Shown: positions 29,633 through 39,259, counted from the first letter of the stretch. The stretch: 64,000 bases of DNA from an uncultured Ruminococcus sp. (GCA_902762785.1 CACWPL010000001.1:1-64000), one strand, 5' to 3'. The notes: generated from the sequence alone by a model not told the origin. Program-made: numbers and translations.

Positions 29633-30289
29633 TCATTCGGTGATCGTGACGCCGCCGTCCGTCCAGCCGACGGCATTGTCCTTGCTCCAGTCGCCGGCGC
29701 TGCCGCTCCAAACGTGCGGCGTGTCGCCCAGCGACCAGGTCAGATAGTGGATCGGGTAGGAAGCACCGGGCTGCGCGTCCATCGGCACGGTGAGGGTGAT
29801 CTCCAGCATGCTGCCGGCATAGTCCCACTCCTCGGCACCGCCGCTCCAAGCCGCCCAGAGCGTGCGGCCGTCGTCGCTCACAGAAGAGAAGGTCTTATAG
29901 TCGGTCGATATGTTGTTGGTGGTCATCGTGCAGGGGGAGCTGCTGTCCAGATAGGCGCCCCATTCATAATACTTGACGCCCGGATTCTGTGTGATGTTCA
30001 CCAAAACGGGGACTTTATACTCATTGGCCTTGAGCTCCTCGAGGGAGATCTCCTTCTGCTCGATCTCGATGTGCAGCTTTTCCTTGTTCGTCCCGGCGGC
30101 ATTGACGAACTGGTCCGCGCCGGTGGCTCCCTCGGTGGCGGATGGCGTGGTGTCCTCCGTGACGGGGTCGGCGGAGGAGGCGACAGGCGCCGCGGTGCCG
30201 TTCCCCTCCTGTGTGGACGTCTGGCCGCTGCACGCCGTCAGGCACAGCAGCGATGCCGCAAGGGCGAGCGCTAGGATCTTTCTCTTCAT
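29633..30289 (-). CDS. Lipoprotein with cohesin-like domain
   Basis: This 218-aa secreted lipoprotein has a signal peptide ending in the lipobox LTAC (Cys20), a Thr/Ala/Glu-rich linker to about residue 68 and a beta-sandwich domain (about 70-218). The domain has cohesin-like features: ISLEELKANEYKVPVLVNIT, then QNPGVKYYEWGAYLDSS, a central SMLEITLTVPMDAQPGASYP and a tail GWTDGGVTI. It resembles residues about 550-690 of the dockerin protein at 48384-50864, which contains VTLYVTVPSDARPGDVFKIEY. If it binds dockerins it would anchor enzymes to the membrane; this is inference. I start at MKRKILAL, not the upstream ATG at 30325. It is the last gene of the rmuC-malQ-glgP operon. Confidence 0.75.
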   Translation of the reverse strand: MKRKILALALAASLLCLTACSGQTSTQEGNGTAAPVASSADPVTEDTTPSATEGATGADQFVNAAGTNKEKLHIEIEQKEISLEELKANEYKVPVLVNITQNPGVKYYEWGAYLDSSSPCTMTTNNISTDYKTFSSVSDDGRTLWAAWSGGAEEWDYAGSMLEITLTVPMDAQPGASYPIHYLTWSLGDTPHVWSGSAGDWSKDNAVGWTDGGVTITE

Positions 30290-30299
30290 GGCGGCCTCC

Positions 30300-31154
30300 T
30301 TACAGGGCAGTCGGCACGGGGCCAAACTTCATCGAGATGTCGAAGCACATCACGGAATGGGTCAGCGCGCCGAGGGAGATGATGTCCACGCCGGTCTTGG
30401 CCACGTCTGCGATGTTCGCGGCGGTCACGTTGCCGGAGGCCTCGAGCAGGGCGCGGCCGGCCGTGATCTTGACGGCCTCGGTCATCGTCTCACAGCTCAT
30501 GTTGTCGAGCATGATGATCTCGCAGCCCACGGCCAGTGCCTCCTCGAGCTCGGCGAGCGTGCGCACCTCGACCTCGATCTTGGTCATGTGGCCGATCCGT
30601 TTCCGCAGCGCGGTCACGGCCGCGGTGATGCCGCCATAGGCGTCGATGTGGTTGTCCTTGAGCATGGCGCCCTCGGACAAATTATAGCGATGGTTGTACC
30701 CGCCGCCGACCGTCACAGCGTACTTTTGCAGACGGCGCAGCCCGGGCAGGGTCTTGCGGGTGTCGGTGATCTTGGCGTTCGTCCCTTCGACGAGGTCGAC
30801 GCAGCGGCGCGTGGCCGTGGCGATGCCGGAGAGATGCTGGAGGATGTTCAGCGCGGTGCGCTCGCCCTTGAGGAGGGTCTGGGTGTCGCCCTCCATGACG
30901 GCGAGGATGTCGCCCTTCTGCACGCGGCCGCCGTCCTTGACCTTGGCCGTGAACGTCACGCCGCCGCCGACCAGCTCGAAGACGCGCGCCGCGATCGCCA
31001 TGCCGCAGATGACGCCGCTGTCCTTGGCGACATAATAGGCCTGCGAGGTGTGGCCGTCCGGGATGAGGTAGTCGGTGGTGACATCGACATAATGGATGTC
31101 CTCTTCAAGGGCATTATTGATGATGCCGTCGATATAGCTCTGCAAAAGCTGCAT
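30300..31154 (-). CDS. nadC: Nicotinate-nucleotide pyrophosphorylase (carboxylating)
   Basis: This 284-aa quinolinate phosphoribosyltransferase converts quinolinate and PRPP to nicotinate mononucleotide. Recognisable blocks are LEEDIHYVDVTTDYLIPDG, LNILQHLSGIATATRRCVD, TRKTLPGLRRLQKYAV, GGYNHRYNLSEGAMLKDNH and VEVRTLAELEEAL. Length matches the family. It begins three bases after nadB, with which it forms most of the de novo NAD pathway. nadA is not in the window. Confidence 0.96.
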   Translation of the reverse strand: MQLLQSYIDGIINNALEEDIHYVDVTTDYLIPDGHTSQAYYVAKDSGVICGMAIAARVFELVGGGVTFTAKVKDGGRVQKGDILAVMEGDTQTLLKGERTALNILQHLSGIATATRRCVDLVEGTNAKITDTRKTLPGLRRLQKYAVTVGGGYNHRYNLSEGAMLKDNHIDAYGGITAAVTALRKRIGHMTKIEVEVRTLAELEEALAVGCEIIMLDNMSCETMTEAVKITAGRALLEASGNVTAANIADVAKTGVDIISLGALTHSVMCFDISMKFGPVPTAL

Positions 31155-31157
31155 AGG

Positions 31158-32624
31158 TCAAACTCCTTTCTCCTCGACCATGGCCTCATTGAGGATGAGG
31201 AAGGCGATTGTCGCTGTAGAACGCGCCTCGACATAGTCCTGGTCGATGCGGTAGACATTGTCCTCGAGGTCATGCAGGATCTCGCAGACCTTGGGAAAAT
31301 TCTCCTGGATCTTCTGGGCATCGGGCTTCACGAAATAGCTCTCCTGGAGGATGTGGCGGAGCTGGGTGCGGATGCCGTGCGGCACGGTCGGGGCGCCCTC
31401 GTGGAGGTCGAACTTGGCCTCCTCGAAGCGGCTCTCGGCGAGGTGCTGCATCTTCTTGGCGATGTCCTCCGCCGCATGCCGCGAGAACACGAGCGCCTCG
31501 AGCAGCGAATTGCTCGCGAGGCGGTTGTTCCCGTGAACGCCCGTATTCGAGCACTCGCCGCAGGCATAGAGCCCCGGCACGCGCGTGCGGGAATGGGGGT
31601 CGACCTGGATGCCGCCCATGAGATAGTGCTGGCAGGGATAGATCGGGATGCGGTCGCGGGTCATGTCATAGCCCTGCTCGAGCAGGTTATGGTAGATCAT
31701 GGGGAACCTGTTCTTGACGACCTCGGGGTCCTCGTGGGAGATGTCGAGCCAGAACTCATCCGACCCGGTGCGGCGGCTCTCGAGCACGATCGCATTGGAG
31801 ACCACGTCACGCGGGGCGAGCTCGAGGCGGTCGTCGTAGTGCTGCATGAAGCGCTCGCCGTTGCAGTTGAGCAGATGGGCGCCCTCGCCGCGCACGGCCT
31901 CGGAGATCAGGAAGCACTCGCGGGTGTGGCGGTTGTTGAAGGCGGTCGGATGGAACTGGATCAGCGAGAGCCCGCGGATCATCGCGCCCATGTTATAGGC
32001 GAACATGATGCCGTCACCGGTGGCGATGGCGGAATTGGTCGTGAACTCGTAGACGCGCCCGATGCCGCCGGTGGCCATGATGAAAAAGTGAGAATTATGG
32101 ACCTCATAGGTCCCGTCGTGCAGCGTCAGGGCGGAGAAGCCGGTGGGGGTCTTCTTGACGTCGCAGAGGAGCGTGCCCTCGCGGATGTCGACGTTCGAGA
32201 GGGTCTGGACATGGGCAAGGAGCTTCTCGGCGATCTCGCGGCCGGTGGCGTCCTTATGGTGGAAGATGCGGCGGCGGGAGTGACCGCCCTCGAGGGTGCG
32301 GTGGTAGTCGCCGTCCTCCTTCTTGTCGAAATCGACGCCGAGGTCGATGATATGGCCGATGTCCTGGCAGGCCTCCTCCACGAGCATGTGGACGGTCTTG
32401 TGGTTGTTCTGGAAGCCGCCGGCGATATAGGTATCGTTCTCGTGCAGCGAGGTCTTGTCCTCGGGCGAGTTGTAAACGCCCGCGATGCCGCCCTGTGCGA
32501 GCGCGGTGTTGCACAGCAGCAGCTCACGCTTGGTCAGGAGCAGGATCTTGGTCTCAGGCGGCAGATTCGTCGCGGCATACAGTCCCGCTGCGCCGCCTCC
32601 GGCAATAATGACGTCATAATTCAT
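31158..32624 (-). CDS. nadB: L-aspartate oxidase
   Basis: This 488-aa flavoprotein oxidises aspartate to iminoaspartate, the first step of NAD synthesis; in anaerobes fumarate is the likely electron acceptor. The N-terminal FAD motif is DVIIAGGGAAGLYAATNLP. The active-site region contains RRRIFHHKDATGREI, and HYLMGGIQVDPHSRTRVPG and LYACGECSNTGVHGNNRLA are family signatures. Length is slightly short of the usual 530 aa. Its ATG overlaps the GTPase stop by four bases. Confidence 0.95.
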   Translation of the reverse strand: MNYDVIIAGGGAAGLYAATNLPPETKILLLTKRELLLCNTALAQGGIAGVYNSPEDKTSLHENDTYIAGGFQNNHKTVHMLVEEACQDIGHIIDLGVDFDKKEDGDYHRTLEGGHSRRRIFHHKDATGREIAEKLLAHVQTLSNVDIREGTLLCDVKKTPTGFSALTLHDGTYEVHNSHFFIMATGGIGRVYEFTTNSAIATGDGIMFAYNMGAMIRGLSLIQFHPTAFNNRHTRECFLISEAVRGEGAHLLNCNGERFMQHYDDRLELAPRDVVSNAIVLESRRTGSDEFWLDISHEDPEVVKNRFPMIYHNLLEQGYDMTRDRIPIYPCQHYLMGGIQVDPHSRTRVPGLYACGECSNTGVHGNNRLASNSLLEALVFSRHAAEDIAKKMQHLAESRFEEAKFDLHEGAPTVPHGIRTQLRHILQESYFVKPDAQKIQENFPKVCEILHDLEDNVYRIDQDYVEARSTATIAFLILNEAMVEEKGV

Positions 32625-33790
32625 ATTGATACATCTCCTTTGGGAGGATCTTTTTTGGTGAACACCTTGAGGATCGTCTTCAAGATGGACTCCTTGTCCT
32701 TTTGATCGCCGATGCCCTGAAGGATCTCGGTGATCTTCTGCATGAAGCCGGAGGAGAACTTCTCCTCGAGCAGGGCGGCGAGCCGTTCGCGGTCGTCCAT
32801 GTCCATCTTCCCGAGCCAGATCTGCTCGAAAGCGAACGCCGCGACCTCGCCGAGCGAGAACACGATGCTCCCCGCGACCACGGCATTGAGCACGCCTGCT
32901 GCTGCCCCGATCCCCGGGATCGCCGAGAGGGCGGTGAGGATCTTCTTGGCCGCGAAGGTGACAGCGCCCATGCTCGCCAGCGAGGTGGCGAAGGTCTTGA
33001 GCTGGTCGTTCTTCTTCATGCCGTAGATCATGCCGATGGCGTTGAACATGCCGATCTCCATGGGCGTGAGGATGGCGGCATCGGCCAGATTCACGAACGG
33101 GATCGCCCCGACCGCGACCGCCGCGCCGGTAGCGCTGACGATCAGTCCCTGTGCCATGCCGCGCTTCATGAGCAGGATCTGCCTTTGAATGGCGGTCTCG
33201 CCGGCGCGGATGCCCTCGGGGAGCAGGGCGTTCGTGACCTCGGTGAGCCGGTCGAGGCCGAAGGGCGGCGCGAAGGCGTTCTCATCGAGCCGGTAGACCT
33301 CCGCCACGACGGGCAGGATCTCCCGCACGTCGAGCCCGGCCTTGCACTTGAAGAGCGCGTTTTGGATCAGCTTGCTATTGTTCTCCCGCTCCGGGACGGA
33401 GTAGGACTTGGTGATGACCATGACGATCGGCACGCCCTTCCACATCTTGACGGACTTTAGCACCGAACGGATCGTCTGCTCGAAGATGCGTCCCGAGGTG
33501 CCGTCGACACAGAACCAGATCAGGTCGATCTTGGTGTCGGTGCGGCCCTTTTTGGCGGAATCGCGCGACCATTTCTGGATCGCGGCCACGGCGCGGCGGT
33601 CGTGCTTGGGCTCGAAGCCGATCGTGTCGATCAGACGGAACGGGATGCGGTCGTTCTCATAGATGCGCAGGGCATCCGTCTTCTCGACGGCCTCGATCTG
33701 GTCATCGCCCAGGATGGCGCGGATCAAAGTGGTCTTCCCGACCCCGGACTGTCCGATCAGGAGGACGTTCCCCTTGCCTGCGGTCTCCAT
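32621..33790 (-). CDS. GTPase with C-terminal DUF697-type domain
   Basis: This 389-aa protein begins with a P-loop (VLLIGQSGVGKTTLIRAIL) and a switch II motif (LIDTIGFEP). WFCVDGTSGRIFEQ and VMVITKSYS follow in a Ras-like GTPase domain; the NKxD specificity motif is altered to TKSY. The second half has hydrophobic helices (TGAAVAVGAIPFVNLADAA) and GIGAAAGVLNAVVAG, resembling DUF697 proteins such as YcjF. It may act at the membrane; the function is unknown. I start at METAGKGN, two bases after the glgP stop. It overlaps nadB by four bases. Confidence 0.8.
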   Translation of the reverse strand: METAGKGNVLLIGQSGVGKTTLIRAILGDDQIEAVEKTDALRIYENDRIPFRLIDTIGFEPKHDRRAVAAIQKWSRDSAKKGRTDTKIDLIWFCVDGTSGRIFEQTIRSVLKSVKMWKGVPIVMVITKSYSVPERENNSKLIQNALFKCKAGLDVREILPVVAEVYRLDENAFAPPFGLDRLTEVTNALLPEGIRAGETAIQRQILLMKRGMAQGLIVSATGAAVAVGAIPFVNLADAAILTPMEIGMFNAIGMIYGMKKNDQLKTFATSLASMGAVTFAAKKILTALSAIPGIGAAAGVLNAVVAGSIVFSLGEVAAFAFEQIWLGKMDMDDRERLAALLEEKFSSGFMQKITEILQGIGDQKDKESILKTILKVFTKKDPPKGDVSI

Positions 33791-33791
33791 G

Positions 33792-36191
33792 TCAGTCGAG
33801 AGAGACGGCCTCGATCTGCCAGATCTCAGAGGCATATTCACGGATGGTGCGGTCAGAGCTGAACTTGCCGGCATTGCAGATGTTGTGCCACTGCTTGCGG
33901 GCGAAGGCGAGGCGGTCGGACTTGTAGTCCCGCAGCGCGCGGAGCTTGGTCTCGATATAGTCCTTCAGGTCGCCGATGACGTAATAATGATCCGGCACAT
34001 GCCAGCTCGCGCCCTCGGTCAGGGCGTCGTAGAGCTCGGAGACGTTCTCGTCCTGCACGATGCTGCCGTCCATGAGCGCCTGTACGACGCGGCGGACCTT
34101 GTCGTCCTCCGCGAGCAGACGGCGGGGGTCGTACTCCTCCCAGATCTCGGCGAGCTCCTCGACGCGGGCGCCGAAGATATAGTTGTTCTCCTCGCCTGCC
34201 TCCTGCACGATCTCGATGTTCGCGCCGTCATAGGTACCGAGGGTCACGGCGCCGTTGAGCATGAGCTTCATGTTGCCGGTGCCGGAGGCCTCCGTGCCGG
34301 CGGTCGAGATCTGCTCGGAGATGTCCGCCGCGGAGACGAGCTTCTCGGCGTAGCTGACATTATAGTCTGCCACGAAGAAGACCTTGATGACGTCGTTCAC
34401 GTCCGGGTCGGCGTTGACCTTGTCGGCGATGGCGTTGATGAACTTGATGATGGCCTTCGCGCGGACATAGCCCGGTGCGGCCTTCGCGCCGAAGATGAAG
34501 GCAGTCGGCGGGAGGGTGGTCTTGTCGATGCTGCCGTCCTTGATGCCGTTGTAGAGGTAGAGGATCGAGAAGGCATTGAGGAGCTGGCGCTTGTACTCAT
34601 GCAGGCGCTTGATCTGGATGTCGAAGACGGTGTTCTCGGCATCGAAATACTTCTCGCAGGCCTCGCGGCTCTCGAAGCGGCCGGACTCACGCGTCCAGAT
34701 GCCCTCGACGAGCTGGCGCTTCTTCTCGGTCTTGATGGCGATGAAGCGGCGCATCACGTCGTCGTCCTCGGCATAGCTGTCAAGGGTCTTGAGGAGGTCG
34801 AGGTCGGTCATCCACTTGTCCGTGCCGAGGAGCTCGGTCAGGAGGCTGCTCAGCTCCCGGTCGCAGAGCGCGAGCCAGCGGCGCTGGGTGATGCCGTTGG
34901 TCTTGTTCTGGAATCGCTCGGGATAGAACTTGTACCAGTCCGCGAGGGCAGTGTCCTTGAGGATCTGGGTGTGGATCTCGGCCACGCCGTTGACATAGCT
35001 GCCCATGAAGATGGCCATGTGCGCCATGTGGATCATGTTGTCCTTGAAGATGCGCATGCGCTTGACCTCGTCGCGCGCGGCGCCCTTCTGGTAGAGCTCG
35101 GCGATCAGCATCTCATTGAGCCGCAGGATGATGGCATAGATCTCCGGCAGGAGCGCCTTGACGGTCGGCCCCCACCACTTCTCGAGCGCCTCGGCCATGA
35201 TGGTGTGGTTCGTGTAGCGGAAGACGCGGCGCGCGGTCGCGGCGGCGTCCTCGAAGGAGATGCCCTCCGCCATGAGCAGACGGATCAGCTCGGGGATGGA
35301 GATGACGGGGTGCGTGTCGTTGAGCTGGACGGTCAGGACGTCGGCCAGGTTCTCATACGTCCCATAGTCCTCAAAATGCTGCTTCAGCAGATGCTGGAGG
35401 GACGCGGAGCAGAAGAAATACTGCTGCTTGAGACGGAGCTTCTTGCCGTCGTCGGTATTGTCGTTGGGGTAGAGGCAGCGGGAGATGTCCTCGGCGAGGA
35501 TCTTCTCGCGGCTCGCGGCCACGAAGTCGCCGCTGTTGAACACCTGGAAATCGAACTCCTGCACGGGCTCGGCCTGCCAGAGGCGGAGGGTGCTGATGTG
35601 GCGGGTGCCGCAGCCGATCACGGGCATGTCATACGGCACGGCCTTGACGGTCTGGTCGGCATAGCGGACGAGGACGGTCTCGTCCTCGCGGCGGATGCTC
35701 CAGGCATCGCCGTAGCGCATCCAGTCATCGGCGCTCTCCTTCTGGTAGCCGTCCTCGAAGGACTGCTTGAAGAGGCCGTACTTATAGCGGATGCCATAGC
35801 CGTCGAGGGGCAGGTCGAGGGTGGCGGCGCTGTCCAAAAAGCACGCAGCGAGGCGGCCAAGACCACCGTTGCCGAGCGCGGCGTCCTCGATCTCCTCCAT
35901 GACGGAGAGGGACGTGCCCAGCTCGTTCAGCGCATCCTCCATCTGGTCATAGATCCCCAGGCAGAGCAAATTATTGAAGATGCTGCGCCCCATGAGGAAC
36001 TCCATGGACAGGTAGCAGGCATGACGGCCGTGCCGATGGGCATTGCGGGAATCCTCCCAGTCTACGGCCATCAGCTCCATGACGGCGCGTCCGACCGCAT
36101 CGTGCAGCGCCTGGGGCGTGACCTCGGCGGCGGGCTTATCGAGCATGGCGGTCAGGATCTTCTTGAGATCGTCCTTGGTATAGTTCAGCAT
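33792..36191 (-). CDS. glgP: Glycogen/maltodextrin phosphorylase
   Basis: This 799-aa PLP enzyme releases glucose-1-phosphate from alpha-1,4-glucans. The PLP-site signature is EASGTGNMKLMLNGAVTLG near residue 643. Other marks are ACYLSMEFLMGRSIFNNLL near residue 60, LGNGGLGRLAACFLDS near residue 107 and VQLNDTHPVISIPELIRLL. Length matches the family. It directly follows malQ with no gap, so the two should act together on storage or imported glucans. Confidence 0.97.
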   Translation of the reverse strand: MLNYTKDDLKKILTAMLDKPAAEVTPQALHDAVGRAVMELMAVDWEDSRNAHRHGRHACYLSMEFLMGRSIFNNLLCLGIYDQMEDALNELGTSLSVMEEIEDAALGNGGLGRLAACFLDSAATLDLPLDGYGIRYKYGLFKQSFEDGYQKESADDWMRYGDAWSIRREDETVLVRYADQTVKAVPYDMPVIGCGTRHISTLRLWQAEPVQEFDFQVFNSGDFVAASREKILAEDISRCLYPNDNTDDGKKLRLKQQYFFCSASLQHLLKQHFEDYGTYENLADVLTVQLNDTHPVISIPELIRLLMAEGISFEDAAATARRVFRYTNHTIMAEALEKWWGPTVKALLPEIYAIILRLNEMLIAELYQKGAARDEVKRMRIFKDNMIHMAHMAIFMGSYVNGVAEIHTQILKDTALADWYKFYPERFQNKTNGITQRRWLALCDRELSSLLTELLGTDKWMTDLDLLKTLDSYAEDDDVMRRFIAIKTEKKRQLVEGIWTRESGRFESREACEKYFDAENTVFDIQIKRLHEYKRQLLNAFSILYLYNGIKDGSIDKTTLPPTAFIFGAKAAPGYVRAKAIIKFINAIADKVNADPDVNDVIKVFFVADYNVSYAEKLVSAADISEQISTAGTEASGTGNMKLMLNGAVTLGTYDGANIEIVQEAGEENNYIFGARVEELAEIWEEYDPRRLLAEDDKVRRVVQALMDGSIVQDENVSELYDALTEGASWHVPDHYYVIGDLKDYIETKLRALRDYKSDRLAFARKQWHNICNAGKFSSDRTIREYASEIWQIEAVSLD

Positions 36192-37787
36192 TTAGGCTTC
36201 CTCCGTTGTATCTTTGATCGGTGTGGGCTTGCGGCGCGTATAGGTACGGCGGCGCGGGGCAGGTGCCGGCTCCTCCTGGCGGTCGTCGGCAGCCGGCGGC
36301 GGTGTGGTCTTGACAGCACGGCCGTAGGTGCGGTTGAGCTTGCGCAGGGCCTTGGCGAGCGCGGGGGTGTAGTCCTCCGTAAAGGTGCGGTACTGCCAGT
36401 TCCCGCCGAGGACGGAGGGCGTGTTCATGCGGCCGTCCTTGTCGGCATGGAGCAGGTCCTGCATCTGGCAGACGGCCAGCTCCGCGACGCTCTGCCAGCA
36501 GGCGGCGACCATCGCGTCCGGGATCTCCGGCTTCTTGCAGCGCAGATAGGCCTTGGCGTATTTGATCGTCTTTTTATCGGCCGTCTCGAGCCATCCGCGG
36601 AGGGTGGCATTGTCGTGCGTGCCGGTGTAGGCGACGAGGTGGGAGGTCTGGAAATTGTGCGGAAGATGCTCGTTCTCCGGGTCGGAATCGAAGCCGAACT
36701 GGAGCACCTTCATGCCCGGATAGCCCAACGCATCGAGCATCCGGCGCACCTCCGGGGTGATGAAGCCCAGGTCCTCGGCGATGATGTGCAGGTCGCCGAG
36801 CTCCCGCTTGGCAGCCTGGAAGAGCGCCTTGTTCGGGCCCTTGCGCCAGCGTCCCTTGACGGCATCCTTGGCGCCGTAGGGGATGGTGTAATAGCTCTCG
36901 AATCCACGGAAATGGTCGATGCGGACGATGTCATAGAGCGAGGCGGCGTGGCGCAGGCGGGCGATCCACCAGGCGTAGCCGGTCTTTTTGTGATAGGCCC
37001 AGTCGTAGAGCGGATTGCCCCAGAGCTGGCCGGTCGGCGAGAACGGGTCGGGCGGACATCCTGCCACCTCGACGGGACGCTTCTCCTTGTCGAGCGCGAA
37101 GAGCTCCGGCGAGCACCAAACGTCCGCCGAATCATAGGCGACATAGATGGGCATGTCCCCGATGATCTCGACCTGCTGGGAATTCGCGTACTTCTTCAGC
37201 GCCTTCCACTGGCGGTCGAAGAGGAACTGGATGAAGCAATGCAGCTCGATCTCGTCCTTGAGACGGGCACGCGCCTCGTCGAGCGCGGCCTTGTCACGCA
37301 TGGCCAGGGGCTTCTCCCACTCGTACCACGGGCCGCCGTCATGCTCGGCCTTGAGCGCCATGAAGAGGGCGTAGTCCGGGAGCCACGCAGCATTGGCCTT
37401 TTTGTAGGCCGTGTAGCCGCGCATGGGCTTTTGTACGAAGCGGGCGAAGGCGCGGCGCAGCACGGTGATGTTGCTGCGGTAGAGCAGCTCATAATCCACC
37501 TCGTCGGCACTGCGCTGCCAGAGCATCGAGGCATAGTCCTCATGCTCCAAAAGTCCCTGCTTCTCGAGGGTCTCGAAGTCGATGAAATAGGGGTTGCCCG
37601 CATACACCGAAAAGCTCTGGTAGGGCGAATCGCCGTAGCTGGTCGGGGAGAGGGGCAGGATCTGCCAGCAGGCCGTCTCGCTCATGTGCAGAAAGTCGAT
37701 GAAGTCATAAGCCGCGCGTCCCATCCGGCCGATGCCGGTGCGGGATGGCAGGCTCGAAATGTGCAGCAGCACACCGCTTTTTCTCAT
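36192..37787 (-). CDS. malQ: 4-alpha-glucanotransferase (amylomaltase)
   Basis: This 531-aa GH77 enzyme moves maltosyl units between alpha-1,4-glucans, releasing glucose and making chains for GlgP. Signature blocks are LLHISSLPSRTGIGRMGRAA, CWQILPLSPTSYGDSPYQS, VRIDHFRGFESYYTIPYG (with the catalytic Asp) and VAYTGTHDNATLRGW. The last 40 residues are a Pro/Arg-rich extension (RRRTYTRRKPTPIKD) beyond the usual end. I use the second ATG (37787), which sits eight bases after AGGAGG; the first ATG at 37793 is too close. Confidence 0.96.
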   Translation of the reverse strand: MRKSGVLLHISSLPSRTGIGRMGRAAYDFIDFLHMSETACWQILPLSPTSYGDSPYQSFSVYAGNPYFIDFETLEKQGLLEHEDYASMLWQRSADEVDYELLYRSNITVLRRAFARFVQKPMRGYTAYKKANAAWLPDYALFMALKAEHDGGPWYEWEKPLAMRDKAALDEARARLKDEIELHCFIQFLFDRQWKALKKYANSQQVEIIGDMPIYVAYDSADVWCSPELFALDKEKRPVEVAGCPPDPFSPTGQLWGNPLYDWAYHKKTGYAWWIARLRHAASLYDIVRIDHFRGFESYYTIPYGAKDAVKGRWRKGPNKALFQAAKRELGDLHIIAEDLGFITPEVRRMLDALGYPGMKVLQFGFDSDPENEHLPHNFQTSHLVAYTGTHDNATLRGWLETADKKTIKYAKAYLRCKKPEIPDAMVAACWQSVAELAVCQMQDLLHADKDGRMNTPSVLGGNWQYRTFTEDYTPALAKALRKLNRTYGRAVKTTPPPAADDRQEEPAPAPRRRTYTRRKPTPIKDTTEEA

Positions 37788-37810
37788 GTTCATATCCTCC
37801 TAAACAGGCC

Positions 37811-39037
37811 TCATTCGGGCCATTTTTGTTCCAGATGATCCTGCACGTTGTCGAGCGCCTTCTCCATGGCACGCGTGCGGGTGCCCACGAGCTTCTCGAG
37901 CTCCTCACTGGCGGCATCGAGACGGCTCTGGGTCTTGGCGAGGGCGTCGGCGTAGGTGTGGAACTCCTTGCGCACCTCGCCCAAAACGCGCCATACCTCG
38001 CCGGAATAGCGCTGCACCGCGATGCTCTGGATCCCCATGCGCAGGGTCGTCAGCAGCGCCGTGAGCGTGGTGGGGCCGGTGATGAAGACGTGATAGCGCC
38101 GATAGGCCTCCTCGGTCAGACCGCCGCGGACGGCCTCGGTGTACAGTCCCTCCGTCGGGAGGAACAGGATGCCGTGGTCGGTGGTGACGGGGGGCAGGAT
38201 GTACTTGGCCGAGATGTCCTTGGCCTCGCCGAGGATCCTCGACCGCAGGGCGCGCTGCGCGTCCTTGACCGCGGCGGCGTCCCCGGACTCATAGGCGTCC
38301 TGGAGATGGCGGTAGGTGTCGCCGGCGAACTTCGCGTCGATCGGCAGCAGGACCTCATTCCCTGCCGCATCCGGCATCCGCACGGCGAACTCGACCTGTC
38401 CCCGCCCGATCGAGGCGTTCTCGACATACTGCCCCTCGGGTAGCGTGTCCCGCAGGAGGGCGCCGAGCGCGATCTCACCGATCTCGCCGCGGGTCTTGAC
38501 ATTGGTCAGGAGCTTTTTCAGGTCGCCGACATTGCCCGCGAGGCTCTGCATCTCGCCGAGTCCCTTGTGGACCTGCTCGAGCTGCTCGTTGACGGTGGAG
38601 AACGCCTGCTGCACGCGCTCACTGAGCACGCGCTGCATCTTCTCGTCCACGATCTGGCGCATCTCCTCGAGCTGGCGCTCCTGGTCGGCGCGGATGAGCT
38701 GGAGCTGCTGCTGCATCGAGATGCGCACGGCCGTCAGGCTCTGCTCGGTCTCGCGCGAGAAGCTGCGGAGCTGCGCCTCCTGTGCGGCACTGCGCGTGCG
38801 CTGCTCCTCCCGGAGGGAGTCCGCGAGTCGGTCATAGTGGTCGCCGGTGGCTGCCGCGGAGGTCTCCACGGCGCTGCGCAGGGCGATCAGCTCGCGCTCC
38901 GAGGCCTTTTGCAGCTTGAGCTGCATCTTCATGAGCCCGTCCGACGGCCGCGTCCGCCAGAGACGGTATAAGAGATAGGTCTGCACGCCCGTCACCCCGA
39001 GCAGGATCAGGCACAGCACCAAAAGGACCCACTGCAC
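37811..39037 (-). CDS. rmuC: RmuC-family DNA recombination protein
   Basis: This 408-aa protein has an N-terminal membrane helix (QWVLLVLCLILLGVTG), a long coiled coil (about residues 35-170) and a C-terminal nuclease-like core. The core contains GEIALGALLRDTLPEGQY, LLPIDAKFAGDTYRHLQ and GILFLPTEGLYTEAVRG. RmuC limits certain genome rearrangements; its biochemical activity is uncertain. The start is GTG with GAGGTG upstream. It is the first gene of a seven-gene leftward operon. Confidence 0.93.
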   Translation of the reverse strand: MQWVLLVLCLILLGVTGVQTYLLYRLWRTRPSDGLMKMQLKLQKASERELIALRSAVETSAAATGDHYDRLADSLREEQRTRSAAQEAQLRSFSRETEQSLTAVRISMQQQLQLIRADQERQLEEMRQIVDEKMQRVLSERVQQAFSTVNEQLEQVHKGLGEMQSLAGNVGDLKKLLTNVKTRGEIGEIALGALLRDTLPEGQYVENASIGRGQVEFAVRMPDAAGNEVLLPIDAKFAGDTYRHLQDAYESGDAAAVKDAQRALRSRILGEAKDISAKYILPPVTTDHGILFLPTEGLYTEAVRGGLTEEAYRRYHVFITGPTTLTALLTTLRMGIQSIAVQRYSGEVWRVLGEVRKEFHTYADALAKTQSRLDAASEELEKLVGTRTRAMEKALDNVQDHLEQKWPE

Positions 39038-39116
39038 CCGGGCATCACCTCGCTCTCCTCCGCCGCAGATCGTCCAAAAGGGTCGGCGGTCTGCCGCCCT
39101 ATAGCAATACCTTTAT

Positions 39117-39145
39117 ATTATACCATATTTTACATCCATATACAA
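39117..39145 (-). promoter_or_regulatory. Promoter of the rmuC-malQ-glgP operon
   Basis: On the minus strand TTGTAT (39140-39145), 17 bases and TATAAT (39117-39122), with an extended TGG before the -10 box. It lies about 80 bases before rmuC. Confidence 0.75.
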
Positions 39146-39259
39146 GATGTATTTGCATGATTTTACGATCTTTGGGCAGATCGTTCAAATTTTGGGGCCG
39201 ATCCTTTACATCAAAGCGAAAAAATCGAATCGGGGCTCCGTTTTTTTTCACAGATATTA

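Noticed and set aside
33663..37838. 1391-aa plus-strand frame opposite glgP and malQ
   Set aside because: Long only because antisense codons rarely give stops at this GC content; no motif.
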